A stretch of DNA of 64,000 nt. It comes from Gautieria morchelliformis. Lineage: Eukaryota; Basidiomycota; Agaricomycetes; Gomphales; Gomphaceae. Below, in pieces: positions 44,401-56,290 of this stretch. The notes beneath the pieces were generated by a model. That model worked only from the letters and a program-made list of their open reading frames with translations, did not search any database and was not told the origin of the DNA. The DNA lies in the NCBI GenBank assembly GCA_015179125.1, contig WHVA01000076.1, positions 186,001-250,000 on the forward strand, written 5' to 3'. Position 1 is the first letter of the stretch. Each line of letters opens with the position of its first letter. The translations under genes and the position numbers were made by a program.

Positions 44401-47400
44401 CGAATGGAGTCATTTCCGATACTGCTAACAGTGCTGAGCAGTCACCGTCACCGATTCGCAAACGACCTCCTGTGCTTGATTTCAAGCACCCTGTGTCCAC
44501 TAACACCGTTCCTGCCGCACTGTTCAGAAGGACTCTAATGGGTAACGACCTTGAGGGTCCTACAAGAGCAAGCGTCAGGTCTCGTCTTAGCTCTCGGGAG
44601 ATTTACGAACATGTAAACAGTCCCTCTCTAGACGACACCAATGTCCCGACAATCTCCCGCAAGTCTAATATCTCACATCCCAAAGTGACAGAAGCTCTCC
44701 AGAATCAGCCCGAGGCTCCGCAGGACCAGTCCACTGATATGTTTTCTTTGCAAAATAGAGAAACGGTTGCACGACCCATCGGTGATATCGCGTCCCCTAT
44801 ATCTGAGTCAATGCTATCTCCATACACAAGAAGGCGTGAAGAAACCGGTCAGATCGAGCAACGACTGGAGGATATGTTGGACGATCGGATGGAATTAGCT
44901 AAAAAGGATCTGACGGAGGCCCACGGACAAGCAGCTGACCAAATCGTTGGTCAGGTTATCACGGCAATCAGGACTCACCTCTCAGAGCTAGCCACGCGTC
45001 GTACAGAAGATGATGCTGTAGATGCCCGTGGGGAAGTCGATTTTGAATTGATCCGGAATACCCTTGAGCAAGGCGTTATGGATATCCGGACGGGCCTTCG
45101 CCGTGATCTAGAGGAGGTATTAAGGAGCGTCGAATCGGCACATCTGACTCGAGAGCGTTCTGCGTCCGGTCTGCCTACAGACTTCCATCGCATCATGGAA
45201 GAATTCGGAAATCGCACTGTCAGTGCCGTCACGAACGCGGTTGTCAAATTTGCCAGCCGTATAGACCAGATTGACGAGTTTGCCCGTGTCAGGGCATCCG
45301 ATGAACGCGAGTTACTACTTGGCGAGATCTTTAACGTCCTTGCCCCTCGCATCGAATCACTCCGTCAGCAACCAGTCGACTTCGATGTTGTCACGGTCAA
45401 ACTGGCTGAGGCCGTTAAACCCCATATATCCCAACTGATCGACCTGACTTCTGATAAGAAAGAGACAGCCGGTCTAATTGTGCAGCGACTAATGCCCACA
45501 CTCTCTGCGCTCTCGCAAACTCCAGCACATGTTGACACAGATGCTATCATTTCTCAGCTACGTGTGGAGGTGGCTCGTATGGCTCCCGCCTCTGATCCTC
45601 ATGTGATCAAAGAAGGAGTGGCCGACCTTGTAGTGGAGCGTCTGGACTCGCGGCTTGCGGTGCGCGAGAAGTCAGCTTCCAATGAAAGTCTGTACTCGCG
45701 GATCTCGGAACGTATCGACGACTTGCATGTACCTGTAAGCGACGTACGGAAGGCTGTGGAGGAACTTCGCATGGGTCAGGAGTCTATACAGGAACAGGGG
45801 ACGACACTGAATACCCTGCATCAGGACATGGCCTCCCACTTGCTTGGTTTACCTGGAGCTATTGATGCCGCGCTTGAAGCTATGCGTGCGGCCAGCGAGC
45901 GGTTGACAACTCTCCAAGACGTGTCTACTCCCTCTGACGATATGACGCAGATTCTACCTCAGCTACAGTCCATCGATTCGACGATAAAGAGTCTAGCCAT
46001 CAACCATGAATTGCTCCTGTCACAGTCTGCCAGTCTGATATCTCTCAATGAGACTCTACAATGCTCCGTGACATCCCTACCGAAGAGTCTCGGAGAAGCC
46101 ATTGCATCTGTCGAAGAGGCTCAAAAGGAGTTCTTATCGCGAAATCAAATCGCAGATCAGTCGGGAGAGGTCCGCAGCCTTTCCGCGTCCAATACAGAAT
46201 TGCAGGTGCAGCTTGCCAAAGCGAGGGGCGCTCATGGTCAGATTCGTGTTGAAAAGGACCTGATGTTTGACCGTATGACCACTGCGGAAACTGAGCGTGA
46301 TTCTCTGCGGTCACAGTTGGAAGAACTGAGATCTAGGAGTGCAGCGAAGGAAACTGAGGTTGCTGCAGCCGGTTTAAGAATCACTGAACTGGAGGATGCT
46401 TTGTCTCATGCTTTGGCGCGCCTACAATCCTCGGAGGTCACTGATAAGGCAAAGGAGGAGCGTATCACTACACTTGAACGTCAGAATCACGATCTTGCGC
46501 TGGAGCAATTTCAATTCAAGTCTCAGGTTAGTTTTCATTACTATGTCATACTGTTTATGTCGAGTAACACGTTGTGGAATGAACAGATCCAGAAGCTAGA
46601 GCTGCAGGAAGAATGGCTCACTAGGGACAAGGATAATCTAGCGCAGCGCCTTGCTCAACTTCAGAAGGATCGGGACAGCTTGGCCCATCAGCAGTCACAC
46701 TGGGAAGAGCTACGCCGGACATCAGAGCAGGTTGAGCAACTTGCGAGGCTCATTGGTGCTGCTGATTCTGCGGAAATGGCTGAGCTGAAACGTGCCAGTG
46801 ACCGTAGTAAGATCCTGGAGGGCGAACACTCATCGCTTCAGAAGCGTTTCAAGGAGCAGGAGGCCAAAATTGCCAACATCGAGCGTGCATCCCAAACGGC
46901 GAGACAGGGGATGGCTCAAGCACAGCAGCGTGCCTCCGACTGGGAAAAACGCACAAGGGAGTTGGAGGCCGAAGTGGATGCCGTGCGTGCCAGACTGGAC
47001 GATGCAGATGAGGTCAGGTTACAGCTCGATTCTGATTTATCGTTGGTCAGAATGCAGCTCGAGGACAAGGAGGCTGCTGAGAGGGTGGCAAAGGTAAGCT
47101 GGATCGTCGCGTGCTGCACGTAACTTGACAAACATGAACTTCCCCAGGAACGCGAAACTAAACTGCGCGCCGAAGTATCATCACTCGAAAGTCAGCTCTC
47201 GGGAGTTAAGTCCGAGCTCGAAAAAGTAAAACTGGAAAAAGTAAAACAACCTCGTCAGCAGCCGATCGTCGCCACCTCGTCAGCTGTGAGCCCTTCCCCG
47301 CCACATTGGGGAACTAATGGTTATGCAACCGAACCCCGACCTTCATCTCGTGCCAGTACAGTATATGGTGGCCGATCGCCTGTAACGCCGACTGACAGTT

Positions 47401-47600
47401 CCTACCGCACTGGGAGGCACCCCTCGCGTGCACCGTCCGTAGCTCCAGACAGCCCAAAAGGTGCATGGGCCTCAATGCATGCTCCAGCACAACGTGCATC
47501 AACTACTCTTCCTTACCCTCCTCGATCGGCAATACCCTCTCCTACTCCCAGCACCGTAAGCCTCGCCCCTACCCAGGGTGACGACGGTTGGTGGAGTTAA
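41477..47600 (+). CDS. large coiled-coil protein of unknown function
   Basis: Six exons (41477-42154, 42220-42339, 42409-43239, 43299-46526, 46587-47093, 47148-47600) encode 1938 residues in one consistent frame. Residues 1-150 are Pro/Met/His-rich and look disordered. A likely folded block follows (about 153-265: KSKKLVIKLP..., PATIDVFLPGK, AWDEYKHNLIEMKLQRLG). Then come long Ser/Pro-rich stretches with acidic clusters, a basic RQERRKARARRR patch near 560-575, and from about 1060 long alpha-helical segments. Heptad-rich coiled coil covers about 1500-1830 (rich in E, K, L, Q). The tail is Ser/Pro-rich and ends DDGWWS. No catalytic domain is seen. It looks like a scaffold or cytoskeleton/septum-associated protein, but that is inference. 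The 60-bp intron at 46527-46586 has no stop and could be retained. Confidence 0.8.
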
Positions 47601-48010
47601 TGTCTCATCTTTCATGGATCTTGGTTTGCTGGATCTGATATTATCTCAACCTCAATATTCATCTTCATCTCTATCCCATTCACAATTCGTTCCTTTTTCC
47701 ATATTATGCATTGTTCTTACCCATCATTGAGTTCTCCTATACCCTGGCATTTTCGACCTAGTCGTACGTTGACTCTCATTCATTGTTATAATACGCTGTC
47801 CCGACGTATTTGGATCTAGCTGATTATTAACGCCCCTTCCCTTGAGCTCCACGTCCCCGCTGCAAAATGTTTCGTGATTTGAAAGGTCCATAAATGATAA
47901 AATTAGGTCAGGTATTATTCTGCTAAAATAATGGGTATGGAAAGCGATAAAGGTAAAACATAAAGTTATTGATACGTCAAGAAACAAGAACCAGAACATT
48001 ACGTCGTAGG
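47601..48010. other. convergent intergenic region
   Basis: The stop codons of the coiled-coil gene and the Rab gene face each other here. It is AT-rich with no gene, and should contain both transcript ends. Confidence 0.5.
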
Positions 48011-49304
48011 TTATGAGCAGCAAGTACTTGTCCAACCAGAATCCTTCTTCAGGGACTGTGCTAAACGTACAGTCCCCGTCTCAGCTGGATCCGTGTAGTC
48101 AAAAGTTCTTTCCTGAACTGTCTCCTCCCACTCCCACCGCAACACCACACGCTTTGCAATATATTCAAAGACTAGAGGGACTGACTGGCCGGTCTTAGCA
48201 GAAGTCAAAAAGAGCCTCGGGCCACGGTCCAAAGGCAACGGGGTTGGGGTCGTGGATATGGAGGGGGGTCGTGCGAACAAACTTGGTGTAATTGTGTCGG
48301 AAGACGAAGTTGTCGAAGTCGTAGTTCTTCGACTAGAGGCTGACCTGGGAATGGTACCTCGCGAAATGGCGTGTGAAGATGTGTTGGAATGGATAGGTGA
48401 AGAAGGAGCGGATACAAACTCATCGTGAAATGATGAAGACGGCGTATGATAGGTGGAAAGACCAGTATGCGTCGTGGTCATTGTGCCACCTAGTCGTGAA
48501 CGACTCGTCGCTCGCGAGACAGATGGACCATGCCCAGAATGTCGTATGTCAATCGGTCTGGGCTGGAAGTCGTGGTCGCCCTCGTGGTTGTCCTCAGCAT
48601 GACTACCACTATTACCATTTGGCCGGGGATGAGAAGATTCCCCAGGTATTATGGTAACAGGGAGGTCTTCCATCTGTGGCAGACTTGCACTTGGTTGTAG
48701 CACGGGAGTGGACACTGGAGAAACGGGCGAAAAGGGTATGAGTTGCTCCAGAAATAACTGCGCATCCTCTTCCGACACCAACATCTTCCGACCGCGCTCC
48801 AGTTCCTCTGCCAGGTCGAGTTTGTTGCCCACCACCACGCAACAGTAGTCTGATGCGTCCTCGTCTGGGACAGGGGCCCGTTCTTGGAATTCCTTCCACC
48901 ACTTCTTTAATCCATGCAGGGTCTGAGGTTTGTTAACATCATACATCATCAAGACGGCATCCGCGCCTCGGAAAAAAGCTGTGGAAAGACTCGAGAATCG
49001 TTCCTGCCCGGCAGTATCCTGCAGCACGCGATCAACTAAACGCTAGTGTCTGTCGATAAGATGTAGCTAACCCATATTTGCAAAGTGACGACTTCGTCGG
49101 GATTGCTGTGGTGGGATAATACCTTGGTAATGAAGTCGGTACCAATGGTTGCTCGATACCCGGTAGAGAATCTACCTGAGACGTAGCTGCTTCGCAAACT
49201 GGTCTGCAGTTGAGCCTCAGACACACATTTGATGAGCACGATACAAACGCGCGCACCTTCCCCACACCACTGTCGCCGATGATGACGAGCTTGATAGTTC
49301 GCAT
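48011..49304 (-). CDS. Rab7-like small GTPase with a long insertion
   Basis: Three exons (49304-49257, 49203-49072, 49018-48011) give 395 residues, against about 205 for a normal Rab. G1 is GDSGVGKT (10-17), switch I TGYRATIGTDF, G3 DTAGQERF (61-68), G4 NKLD (125-128) and G5 TSAK (332-335). The C-terminus ends STCCS, so geranylgeranylation on the cysteine pair is likely. RGAD, FFRGADAVLMMYDV and KWWKEFQERAPVPD are closest to Rab7/Ypt7 (late endosome and vacuole fusion). Between G4 and G5 lie about 200 residues where roughly 30 are usual; the extra part is Ser/Thr/Pro/His-rich, low complexity and probably disordered. No intron signals would remove it in frame convincingly. Confidence 0.88.
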
Positions 49305-50059
49305 GGCGTTTAAGCTGGATCAAGTCCTGGCCCTCGGAGTCAAAATGGTTCCGCGGCCCGCCACTCCGAGCCAAAAAAATCAATCACCCAGATCACTTCG
49401 TGGCAGACTGCTGCTAGCTTGTCAAGCCAGTATCGCAATGGCATTGACACGCTCTGATAGATGCTTTCACGGTCGCTATATTTGAAGGGATAGCGTCAAA
49501 GTCGCTACAGCCCGGATCCAGAGCTGTCACTCCTGTCACGACCATCATCTGTTTACGATGGCCAATGGCGCTCGTTCATCTAAGTATGTTCGAGACGCTT
49601 TCAGATCTACGCAACAGTCGTCCCCCTTTTACTCACACGACTAAATAGGGATCCATTGTATTATTTCCTGCATGGATACATATTAATACATGCGGAAATC
49701 TACAAGGGGACTCGGTAATCAAACACGGATCCGAAGCACGTTAGAGTCAGCTGGGAAATTTGGCCCAGTTCCAGAGCAGGCTTTGATGAATCGATCGGCA
49801 GCTGAACCTCAAGAGTCCTATCATATTTTAGAAACACGGTGCACCGGTTTGCCGATTGTGATACTGGGTATCCACCCGTACGTGATCACCATGGTGGCAC
49901 TATATATAAAACTGGAGACCATTTTGGAGACACCCATTTGTTCCCTTACTGTCGAGCAGTACTAGTCCTTCATTTTCTGTCGTCGCCGGTCGTCTTCAAG
50001 TTGCAAGTTTCCCTTGCACTTTCAACTTCATTTTCACTGTACCTATATCAATTCTCAAT
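49305..50059. promoter_or_regulatory. intergenic region upstream of Rab and of secreted protein A
   Basis: No gene was recognised. It holds the divergent promoters of the Rab gene and the small secreted protein gene. TATATATAA at about 49902-49910 lies roughly 150 bp before the latter's ATG and could be its TATA box. Confidence 0.45.
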
Positions 50060-50831
50060 ATGGTTAGGCTCTCTTCGACTTCCACTTTTCTTTGCCTAGC
50101 ATTGTCTGCGCTCTCGGCACCCATGCCGGCTCTTCAGGAGACCGTGTCAGGCCAACGTTCATCCGACGTTACATCCACTTCCGTGATCCCGGACGTTTCC
50201 CCTCAGGCATCCATAATCGCACAGCCAGTCACCTTTGGCGAATTAACTACGCCCAGTCAAGGAGGGACGTTCGTTGACTTTGCGGCTCTTCCTGTGGGTT
50301 CTGCCAACAACAAAGGTAGCTCGATTCGGGTTTGAAGTATGTGATTAGGCGGTTGCTTATACCTATCCATTGTATTCATAGCCACAACAAGGATTGCCCG
50401 GTTTTTCCGTCTTGAAGGTAGGTAGCTAGAACTTCATATGGGCCACTCCCCAGATCGTTCCCGGCGCTCACACGACCTTATGTTTTACTATTGTAATCAG
50501 CAAGGGGGTTCCTCGCAGATTTTTTTGGTCACCACGATATCTTTAAAACCGCAGGTTGTCCAACCCTATAACTCATCCGACTTTGGATCTTAACATTGGA
50601 ATTTCAGACAAGGGTCACTCCGGAGACAATGGCAAGGGTCAAGGCGCTGGGGGCGGTGGCGGTGGCGGCGGCGGTAAGACTGGCGGTGGCGGCGGTGGCG
50701 GGGACGGCAGTGGCACAGGCGGCGGCGGTGGGGGTGACGGGGGCGCTGGCGGGGACGGCGGAGCTGGCGTTGGTCAAGGCATTGGAGGTGTGGGTTCTGG
50801 CAGTGGTCAGAGCAAAGGAGGCGCTGCATAG
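50060..50831 (+). CDS. small secreted protein A, GELT family, glycine-rich tail
   Basis: Best model: exons 50060-50315, 50382-50417, 50519-50554 and 50608-50831, 183 residues. A signal peptide (VRLSSTSTFLCLALSALSAP) is followed by a Ser/Thr-rich part and VTFGELTTPSQGGTFVDF, the motif shared with the genes at 54407-54924 and 56955-57313. The two 36-nt inner exons keep the frame (…RLEDFFGHHDIFKTADKGHSG) but are less certain. The last exon is mostly glycine (GGGG runs with D, T and S), like cell-wall-associated or phase-separating secreted proteins. The family is unnamed to me and the function is unknown. Confidence 0.65.
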
Positions 50832-51691
50832 CCGTTCGCCATGATCATCGCGCCACTGGCATTGCTCCTGACAGCGTCAATGGCGTGGGTCTAGCTTAAG
50901 TGAAGACTGGCGATAGATTGGGTCCAGTGGTGACGAGACATGTTAGAGACACAGGCGAGTAAACTTGGACTCGCAGAGTGTAGCCGTACCATATTTGTAG
51001 TACATCATTTTTTTTCGCTTTTTGTAATTGATGTAAAAAAACACTCTATCAAAATAAGGGTTTGCATGTAGGTCAGCTTGGGGCAACATGCGTGCTCTGG
51101 AATATTAAATTGAAGGTGCACCACTGCCTATCTACAGTCTCGCGTCTGCAGCTTTGCACGTCACGGTCGCCGTCGGTGCATCGACCGCGCGACTAGATTC
51201 AAAGCTCAGAGTGCGGGGCAGGAGGGGATTGGCCAGCTCAATTTCTAGCACAGCACGTGTAGCGACCATTCGGGTTGTGAAGCCGATTACTTTTAGACCA
51301 GTCTAACCTTCCAATTAAGTGCGCGCTTTCGACCAATTACAGCACCTCCCACTACAGTGTCCATGCCGATCCAAGACTATTATTACGAGACCAAGGTCCA
51401 GGAATATTACCAAGGCCTGTGTGCGGTGTAACGTATGTGGTGTCTCCGTATCCAACCGAGGCTGTGCCGACGCACTGGCAGAATGGACCGGCTCTGGGCC
51501 AGATTGATATTGCATCTAAGCCTCCCCATCTTCCTGACTCAAGATTCTGGTCAATGCCTCCTGAACCGAGGCGGCGTCGAATTTGGGATCATCATTTTGG
51601 CCAAGTCCTGCCCCATTATCGATCTCGATGCATCGCACGCCTATCGCCTGCGCACGACGTCAGAATTGTCACCAATAGATGATGTGCTACG
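50832..51691. other. unassigned DNA
   Basis: It holds the 3' end of secreted protein gene A and the 3' end of the CofD-like gene. Plus-strand open stretches at 51319-51797 largely oppose or abut the CofD C-terminus and have no recognisable family. Confidence 0.4.
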
Positions 51692-53776
51692 TCAGGTGAC
51701 GGCAGAACTCCACGGCAACGTGTATGTGGTTAAATGTCCAAGATCACGCACATGTATTTCCTTGACATCGACGGCCACCATTGTTCCCTTCAAGTAGACA
51801 AGATGTGTGATAAAGGCCGAGGAGGGGTACTGGTCCGCCAAAGTCCGTGTCTGAATGCCACTTGGCGACACATCGGTGCTCCTGAGCGTGTTAACTATTG
51901 CACTGTAAGGTGGTGGATGCATCACGCATGACAAGGTTCATACAAGCTTATACCCTAGAGGAGGCACAGAAATGCACTCACCGGATATAGTCCAAGGAAG
52001 TTAACCCTTCTGTTTCCCTATCATTTTTTGAGTTGACTGCGAAAGGAGGAGTCAGTTGTGAAACATTGCTGAGTGAGTAAATCAGGGTATCACTGACGTA
52101 ACAAGACTTTGGCCTTCAAGGAACTGGAGCGTGCAATGGCTGAAGCGACACCCCGTAACGCCAGGCACGGAATAATGCTGTTCCAGTGTATTCACAAAGA
52201 TGAGAATGTCAAGAATGTCCATGGAAACGAAAAGCGTATACCTTGTCCAAAGCGAGCCACATGAGTATACCAAGACATCTCGTTCCGCCAGCTGGTTCAA
52301 AAAATCCGGATTAGGAGAGGGGTAGATTTCATGCCCATAGGGATTGATGTAGAATAGACCTGTTCATGCGAGTGACTCAGTTAGCGTTCATACGGCACTG
52401 CAACGACGCGAATGGACATACGAGCTATCCGAGCAGGCAATGAGCTATACCCCTCCTTACTACCCTCTGATGACTTCTCAAAGTTAGCGTTGTGAGTTCC
52501 CAATAGTCGAGTTCCATCGAATGCGTCAATATCAGTGGGCGAGGCGGGTGAAACTGAAACCACAGGTTTTACAGGGTGTGAAATCTCGCACTGACCGACC
52601 AGCGTGGACGAGTCTGCCTGAAGTAGATAATATATGAGAACTACGACACAAACTGACTGATGAGGAGCAAGTTCGGCATCCTCACTGACGAGTTCAGCTG
52701 CAATGGTCACGGTATGATTCGTCACAACCACGGGAAGAATATTGGCCTGACTGTTCGTGATAGAAGAGAAGAAGAAAATAGCAGAAGGGAGAGAACGGAA
52801 AAAACCCTGTGCCGCTGCCAGAAGGTAGTTGCCGACACTTCCGTTCCGAAAAGAGAAATTCTTGTGTGCCCGTTTCAGAACTTCGCCCTCAAAGTGGACA
52901 AGGAAACCTTGCTTGCATGTTATGAAGAACACCAGAAAACAGAGCAGCAGAATCTCGGTACCTCGTATGGCCTCCTTTCTATCTGATGGTATGCCTTTCC
53001 ATAGAGGACTTCTGCCCTCAACAACACTGCGCCATTCGTCCCGGGCTTCATGTTCCGAAACGGAAGCGGGGAAACGATACGCAAGTAGTCTACGTATTGC
53101 GTCGAGGGGGGAGCTTGGTGAAGCTGGAGGGATGAGTCGAATGAGACGAGATCGGATATCACCTGAGCAACATTAAGTGGCGTTTGACTTGGGTCAATAA
53201 GATTAATTACCAATCGAAGGTCCACCTATTTCTGAGGTCAGGTGTATATTAGAATATAACAAATCAGGAGTCACGAGCCAATGACGCGAATTATTTCGCT
53301 GCTGGAGCCCCCGTCGTCAGACACGGGTAAGACATAGCAAGCCTCCTGGCCGAATGCGGGGCATAGCGAATTGCAGCCAGTTCCCCCGAAATTACAATCA
53401 AAGAGACATTCCCTAACGGTGAGGCTACAGCAGCTGAATCTTTATACTTTTGGGAAGGAGGATGGTTTTGTATGGGAATATCGAAAACGGAGGAACTTGC
53501 GCTAGGGGCGTCGGCACGATTGGGGGGTAACAGACTTGACGTGAAAGCGTCATTTTGGATATTATTCATCTCGTTTGGAGGTAACCTGTAGCTCCGCAGT
53601 GGTGCAAACGTTTTACGCCTAACAAGTGCGTAAGTTTTTTTCCTGGGGGAGTGGTTAAAGGCTGGTGTAGAATAAAATATAAGCAGGCTTCTGACACGTT
53701 GTCCGTTAGAACGGCGGTGCTTTGAATTTGAAACACCGCTCCTCCGTTTTACTGATGGCATCGATGGTGGTTGCAT
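51692..53776 (-). CDS. CofD/YvcK-like (UPF0052) protein, one-base frame break
   Basis: Nine exons: 53776-53279, 53225-53211, 53162-52962, 52907-52690, 52617-52422, 52359-52242, 52177-52098, 52036-51982, 51902-51692. They total 1592 nt, one short of 531 codons. The missing base is in a G-run at 53383-53387, inside the nucleotide-binding loop SGGTGCNS; on both sides the frame is clean. Motifs: GGTG loop, LPVSDDGGSSSEIIR, GGPSIGDIRSRL, NGSVGNYLLAAA, GQCEISHPV, FYINPYGHEIYPSPNPDFL, DVLVYSCGSLWTSI and SAFITHLVYL. These fit the CofD/YvcK fold (2-phospholactate transferase-like; in bacteria YvcK is a cell-wall/carbon regulator). The fungal role is unknown. One intron (53226-53278) uses a GC donor and exon 2 is only 15 nt. 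It is either a pseudogene by one deletion or a sequencing slip. Confidence 0.8.
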
Positions 53777-54406
53777 GGTTCAATTGCAGTCAAATACTTT
53801 CTGCAGAACCTCCCGAGAATAAGCACTGGAAACCATTAGTCGGGTTTGGTCGTATATTGTTCACACATGTTATTGGTGCCGTCCGTCACCTCTGAGCTTA
53901 TAATCAGGCTGGCACTCCACAAGTTTCTACCGGTATACTAATCTTTGACTATATCCGCATGCGCTGTGATGTTACATTAAATAGTTGCATTTTTTTGAAA
54001 CACATTTTCTCTTTACATAAAAATTCCCTCGAAAAATTCGCTCCAACACGTTCGTAACAAACATCACATTTTGAAGGTAATCTCACCCAGGGTAATCTCA
54101 GCCAGTGCCCGGATGATTGGATTAATGTTCCATTAGAGAAGCGACCCACCTCTGTCTGTCATTCCGAAAGTAAAATTTCAAACGTTAATGGTTACGGCAT
54201 TGCAAGTGGGGGTCAACCGAACGAGTCCATGACATCTGCGGCGGTGTCCTTCAGGGTGCTAAAGAAAACTGCGCCAAAAGATGACTATTCAATAGCCACT
54301 TTACCACTAAGACTCCTAACAATGGCATATCATTTCTACAGGTCATCACCGCCTCTTAACTACTGCAAATGCCATCAACATGAGTTCTGCCACGACCTTT
54401 CCGGGC

Positions 54407-54924
54407 TCAGTGGTGGCTAGAAGCTTTTCCATTCTGGCCGCTGCTGTGCTCCTTTGCGTGTCCTGGGATGAAAAGTGAATGAGAGTAAGATATTAAGATA
54501 TTCATCTAAGGACATATCAGGAGACACCTCGAACCTGAGACTGCGTTGAACCTGTCGTCCTGCCGGGACTCCGAGGACTCAGGGTAGAGCTCCAAACTTC
54601 TGCTCCAAAAAGTGCTCTCTTGATCCACACCGTCAGACTCTGACACCGTCGGGGCCAGGAACTGATCTATAAAGGGTAGATGTGCTCAGAATAAACTATT
54701 CGATATGTATCCGTGGTTCAAAGAGACTTACCAGTATCATCGTGTAAACTCCTAGTACCATTTTTGAAGTCGTTGAATGTACCTCCTCGGGTTGGGACTG
54801 TCAATTCACCCGAGGTGACAGGGCCAGTCGCGATGGCCTGAGGATATGGGATTGGGACAGGCGCAGATATGACTGATATGATGAGCGTGAACAAGAGAGT
54901 AAATGACAGAGAGAGCGGCGCCAT
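54407..54924 (-). CDS. small secreted protein B, GELT family
   Basis: Exons 54924-54732, 54666-54535 and 54462-54407 encode 126 residues in frame. A hydrophobic signal peptide (APLSLSFTLLFTLIISVISAP) is followed by PIPYPQAIATGPV and the family motif TSGELTVPTRGGTFNDF, then an acidic/Ser-rich stretch (DQFLAPTVSESDGVDQE) and a short GHAKEHSSGQNGK tail that recalls GHSGDNGKG of protein A. It has no cysteines in the mature N-terminal part. The introns are 65 and 72 bp. The function is unknown; a secreted, disordered effector-like or wall protein is possible. Confidence 0.65.
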
Positions 54925-56027
54925 CTTAGAAATGCAGCACGAAGGATGAATAGTGGTGACGGCCAGCGACGAGAAATTTAAGTGAAAATTTGGGTTTGGC
55001 TCGAGAAGGAAGTCGAAGAGGGAGCTAGTAGGCAAACAAACAGGTCAGTTTCGAATTTTATAGTACTAGCACCGGTGGGAAGCAGCGCAAGCGATGGTCT
55101 CAGTTGAGTGGTTGCCATGACCGTCTATTCGCCGCACCCCTAGTACTCGGCATTGAAAGCTCTTGGTACTACCAAGTCCGGCTACTGCAGGTTCGTTGAT
55201 GCAGGACCAAGAGATCTCGGACAACTTGATGATCATAGGGACAAATGCAAGGTGCCACGTGCTGTCAATGACCGTGACTTGGATCCCTCAGGCTGGGTGT
55301 TTGGCCAATCGCGATTATAGAATCTCAATAATCGCGATTGGCAGCATCAAGAACCAGCGACTAAGCGCTTCCCAGAACGTCTTCATCACGGCAACTAAAG
55401 ATCCTCGATCTGCTGACCATTTTTATCCAGTCTACAAAAATGAACACGAGGTGAGGCTATCATACGACTCGGCAGTGCAATTGGAAATTCATGTAGACTT
55501 TTGTCTTTGAATTTGTTATTGCCCTTCCTCGCCTCTTGCTGAAAGGTGATGGTTTTCAACGGTTTATACATTCGCCAGAAACACCTTAGCACGAGTAAAG
55601 CTACTAGCGCAGTACTGCGCGGCCCTGTGAGAGGCTGGTACGGTGGGAGACCACGAATAGATTTCTCTTCTTAGAACCCCTGGGATGGATCGCCACCCCC
55701 TGCGTAGGCTGTTCAAGAAGGCCAAGCTTCTGAACGATCCGGGGTCCATTTCAAGCGCAATATCAAAGAACACTGTTCAACACTTGATGAAATTAAGGTG
55801 CCGCTCGTGCGGCTTGCTTTTCATTGGCTGTCTCAGACCCAAGCTCAAGGCAAGCAACGGCGGCGATGCCCATGGATCAGTCGAACTGGATAGAGATCAG
55901 ACAATAACCCATCAGCCTTGCAAAGGGCACTACCCAAAGTGTCACAGTAGTCATGATATTAATTGTGAGCACATTGCCTGGCCGCTGCTTTCCCACTGAG
56001 CTGAGACGTACCCGTTCGCCTTTACTC
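54925..56027. other. unassigned part of duplication unit 1
   Basis: It is repeated at 57314-58382. Minus-strand peptides such as ALEM...FRSLAFLNSLRR are kept between units, but frames differ between copies, so I do not call a gene. Confidence 0.4.
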
Positions 56028-56039
56028 TTGACGTGAAAG

Positions 56040-56290
56040 CGTCATTTTGCATATTATTCATCTCGTTTGGAGGTAACCTGTTGCTCCGCAGTGGCGCAAA
56101 CGTTTTACGCCCAACAAGTGCGTAAGTTGTTTCCTTGGGAAGTGGTTAAAGGCTGGTGTAGAATAAAATATAGGCAGGCTTCTGACACGTTGAGTGGAAC
56201 GGCGGTGCTTTGAACTTGAAACACTGCTCCTCTTTGACTGATGGTGGTTGCATGGTTCAATTGCAGTCAAAACTTTCTGTAGAACCCCGA
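56040..56290 (-). pseudogene. duplicated 5' fragment of the CofD-like gene
   Basis: It encodes a shifted copy of the CofD N-terminal segment (SSKHRRS..QRVRSLPIFYSTPAFNHFPRK), matching 53560-53776. The catalytic part is not in the duplicated unit, so this fragment cannot make the enzyme. Confidence 0.8.

Larger units (their letters stand above)
53532..56027. repeat. tandem duplication, unit 1 (about 2.5 kb)
   Basis: It starts near CTTGACGTGAAAGCGTC inside the CofD first exon and ends at CCGTTCGCCTTTACTC. The next unit repeats the same order. It contains the CofD 5' end, secreted protein B and unassigned DNA. Confidence 0.85.

Noticed and set aside
46527..46586. Reading through the intron of the coiled-coil gene
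   Set aside because: The 60 bp are in frame without a stop, but they have good GT-AG ends and encode an aromatic stretch unlike the flanking coiled coil; retention remains possible.
50590..50844. Alternative Arg/His- or Ala/Val-rich frames over the glycine-rich exon
   Set aside because: Low-complexity GGC repeats open all frames; the glycine frame fits the exon phases and the upstream signal peptide.
51319..51797. Plus-strand frames of 60-120 codons
   Set aside because: They run partly opposite the CofD C-terminal exon and have no recognisable domain.
55163..55510. 115-codon plus-strand frame in duplication unit 1
   Set aside because: The matching place in unit 2 does not keep the frame, so coding is not supported.
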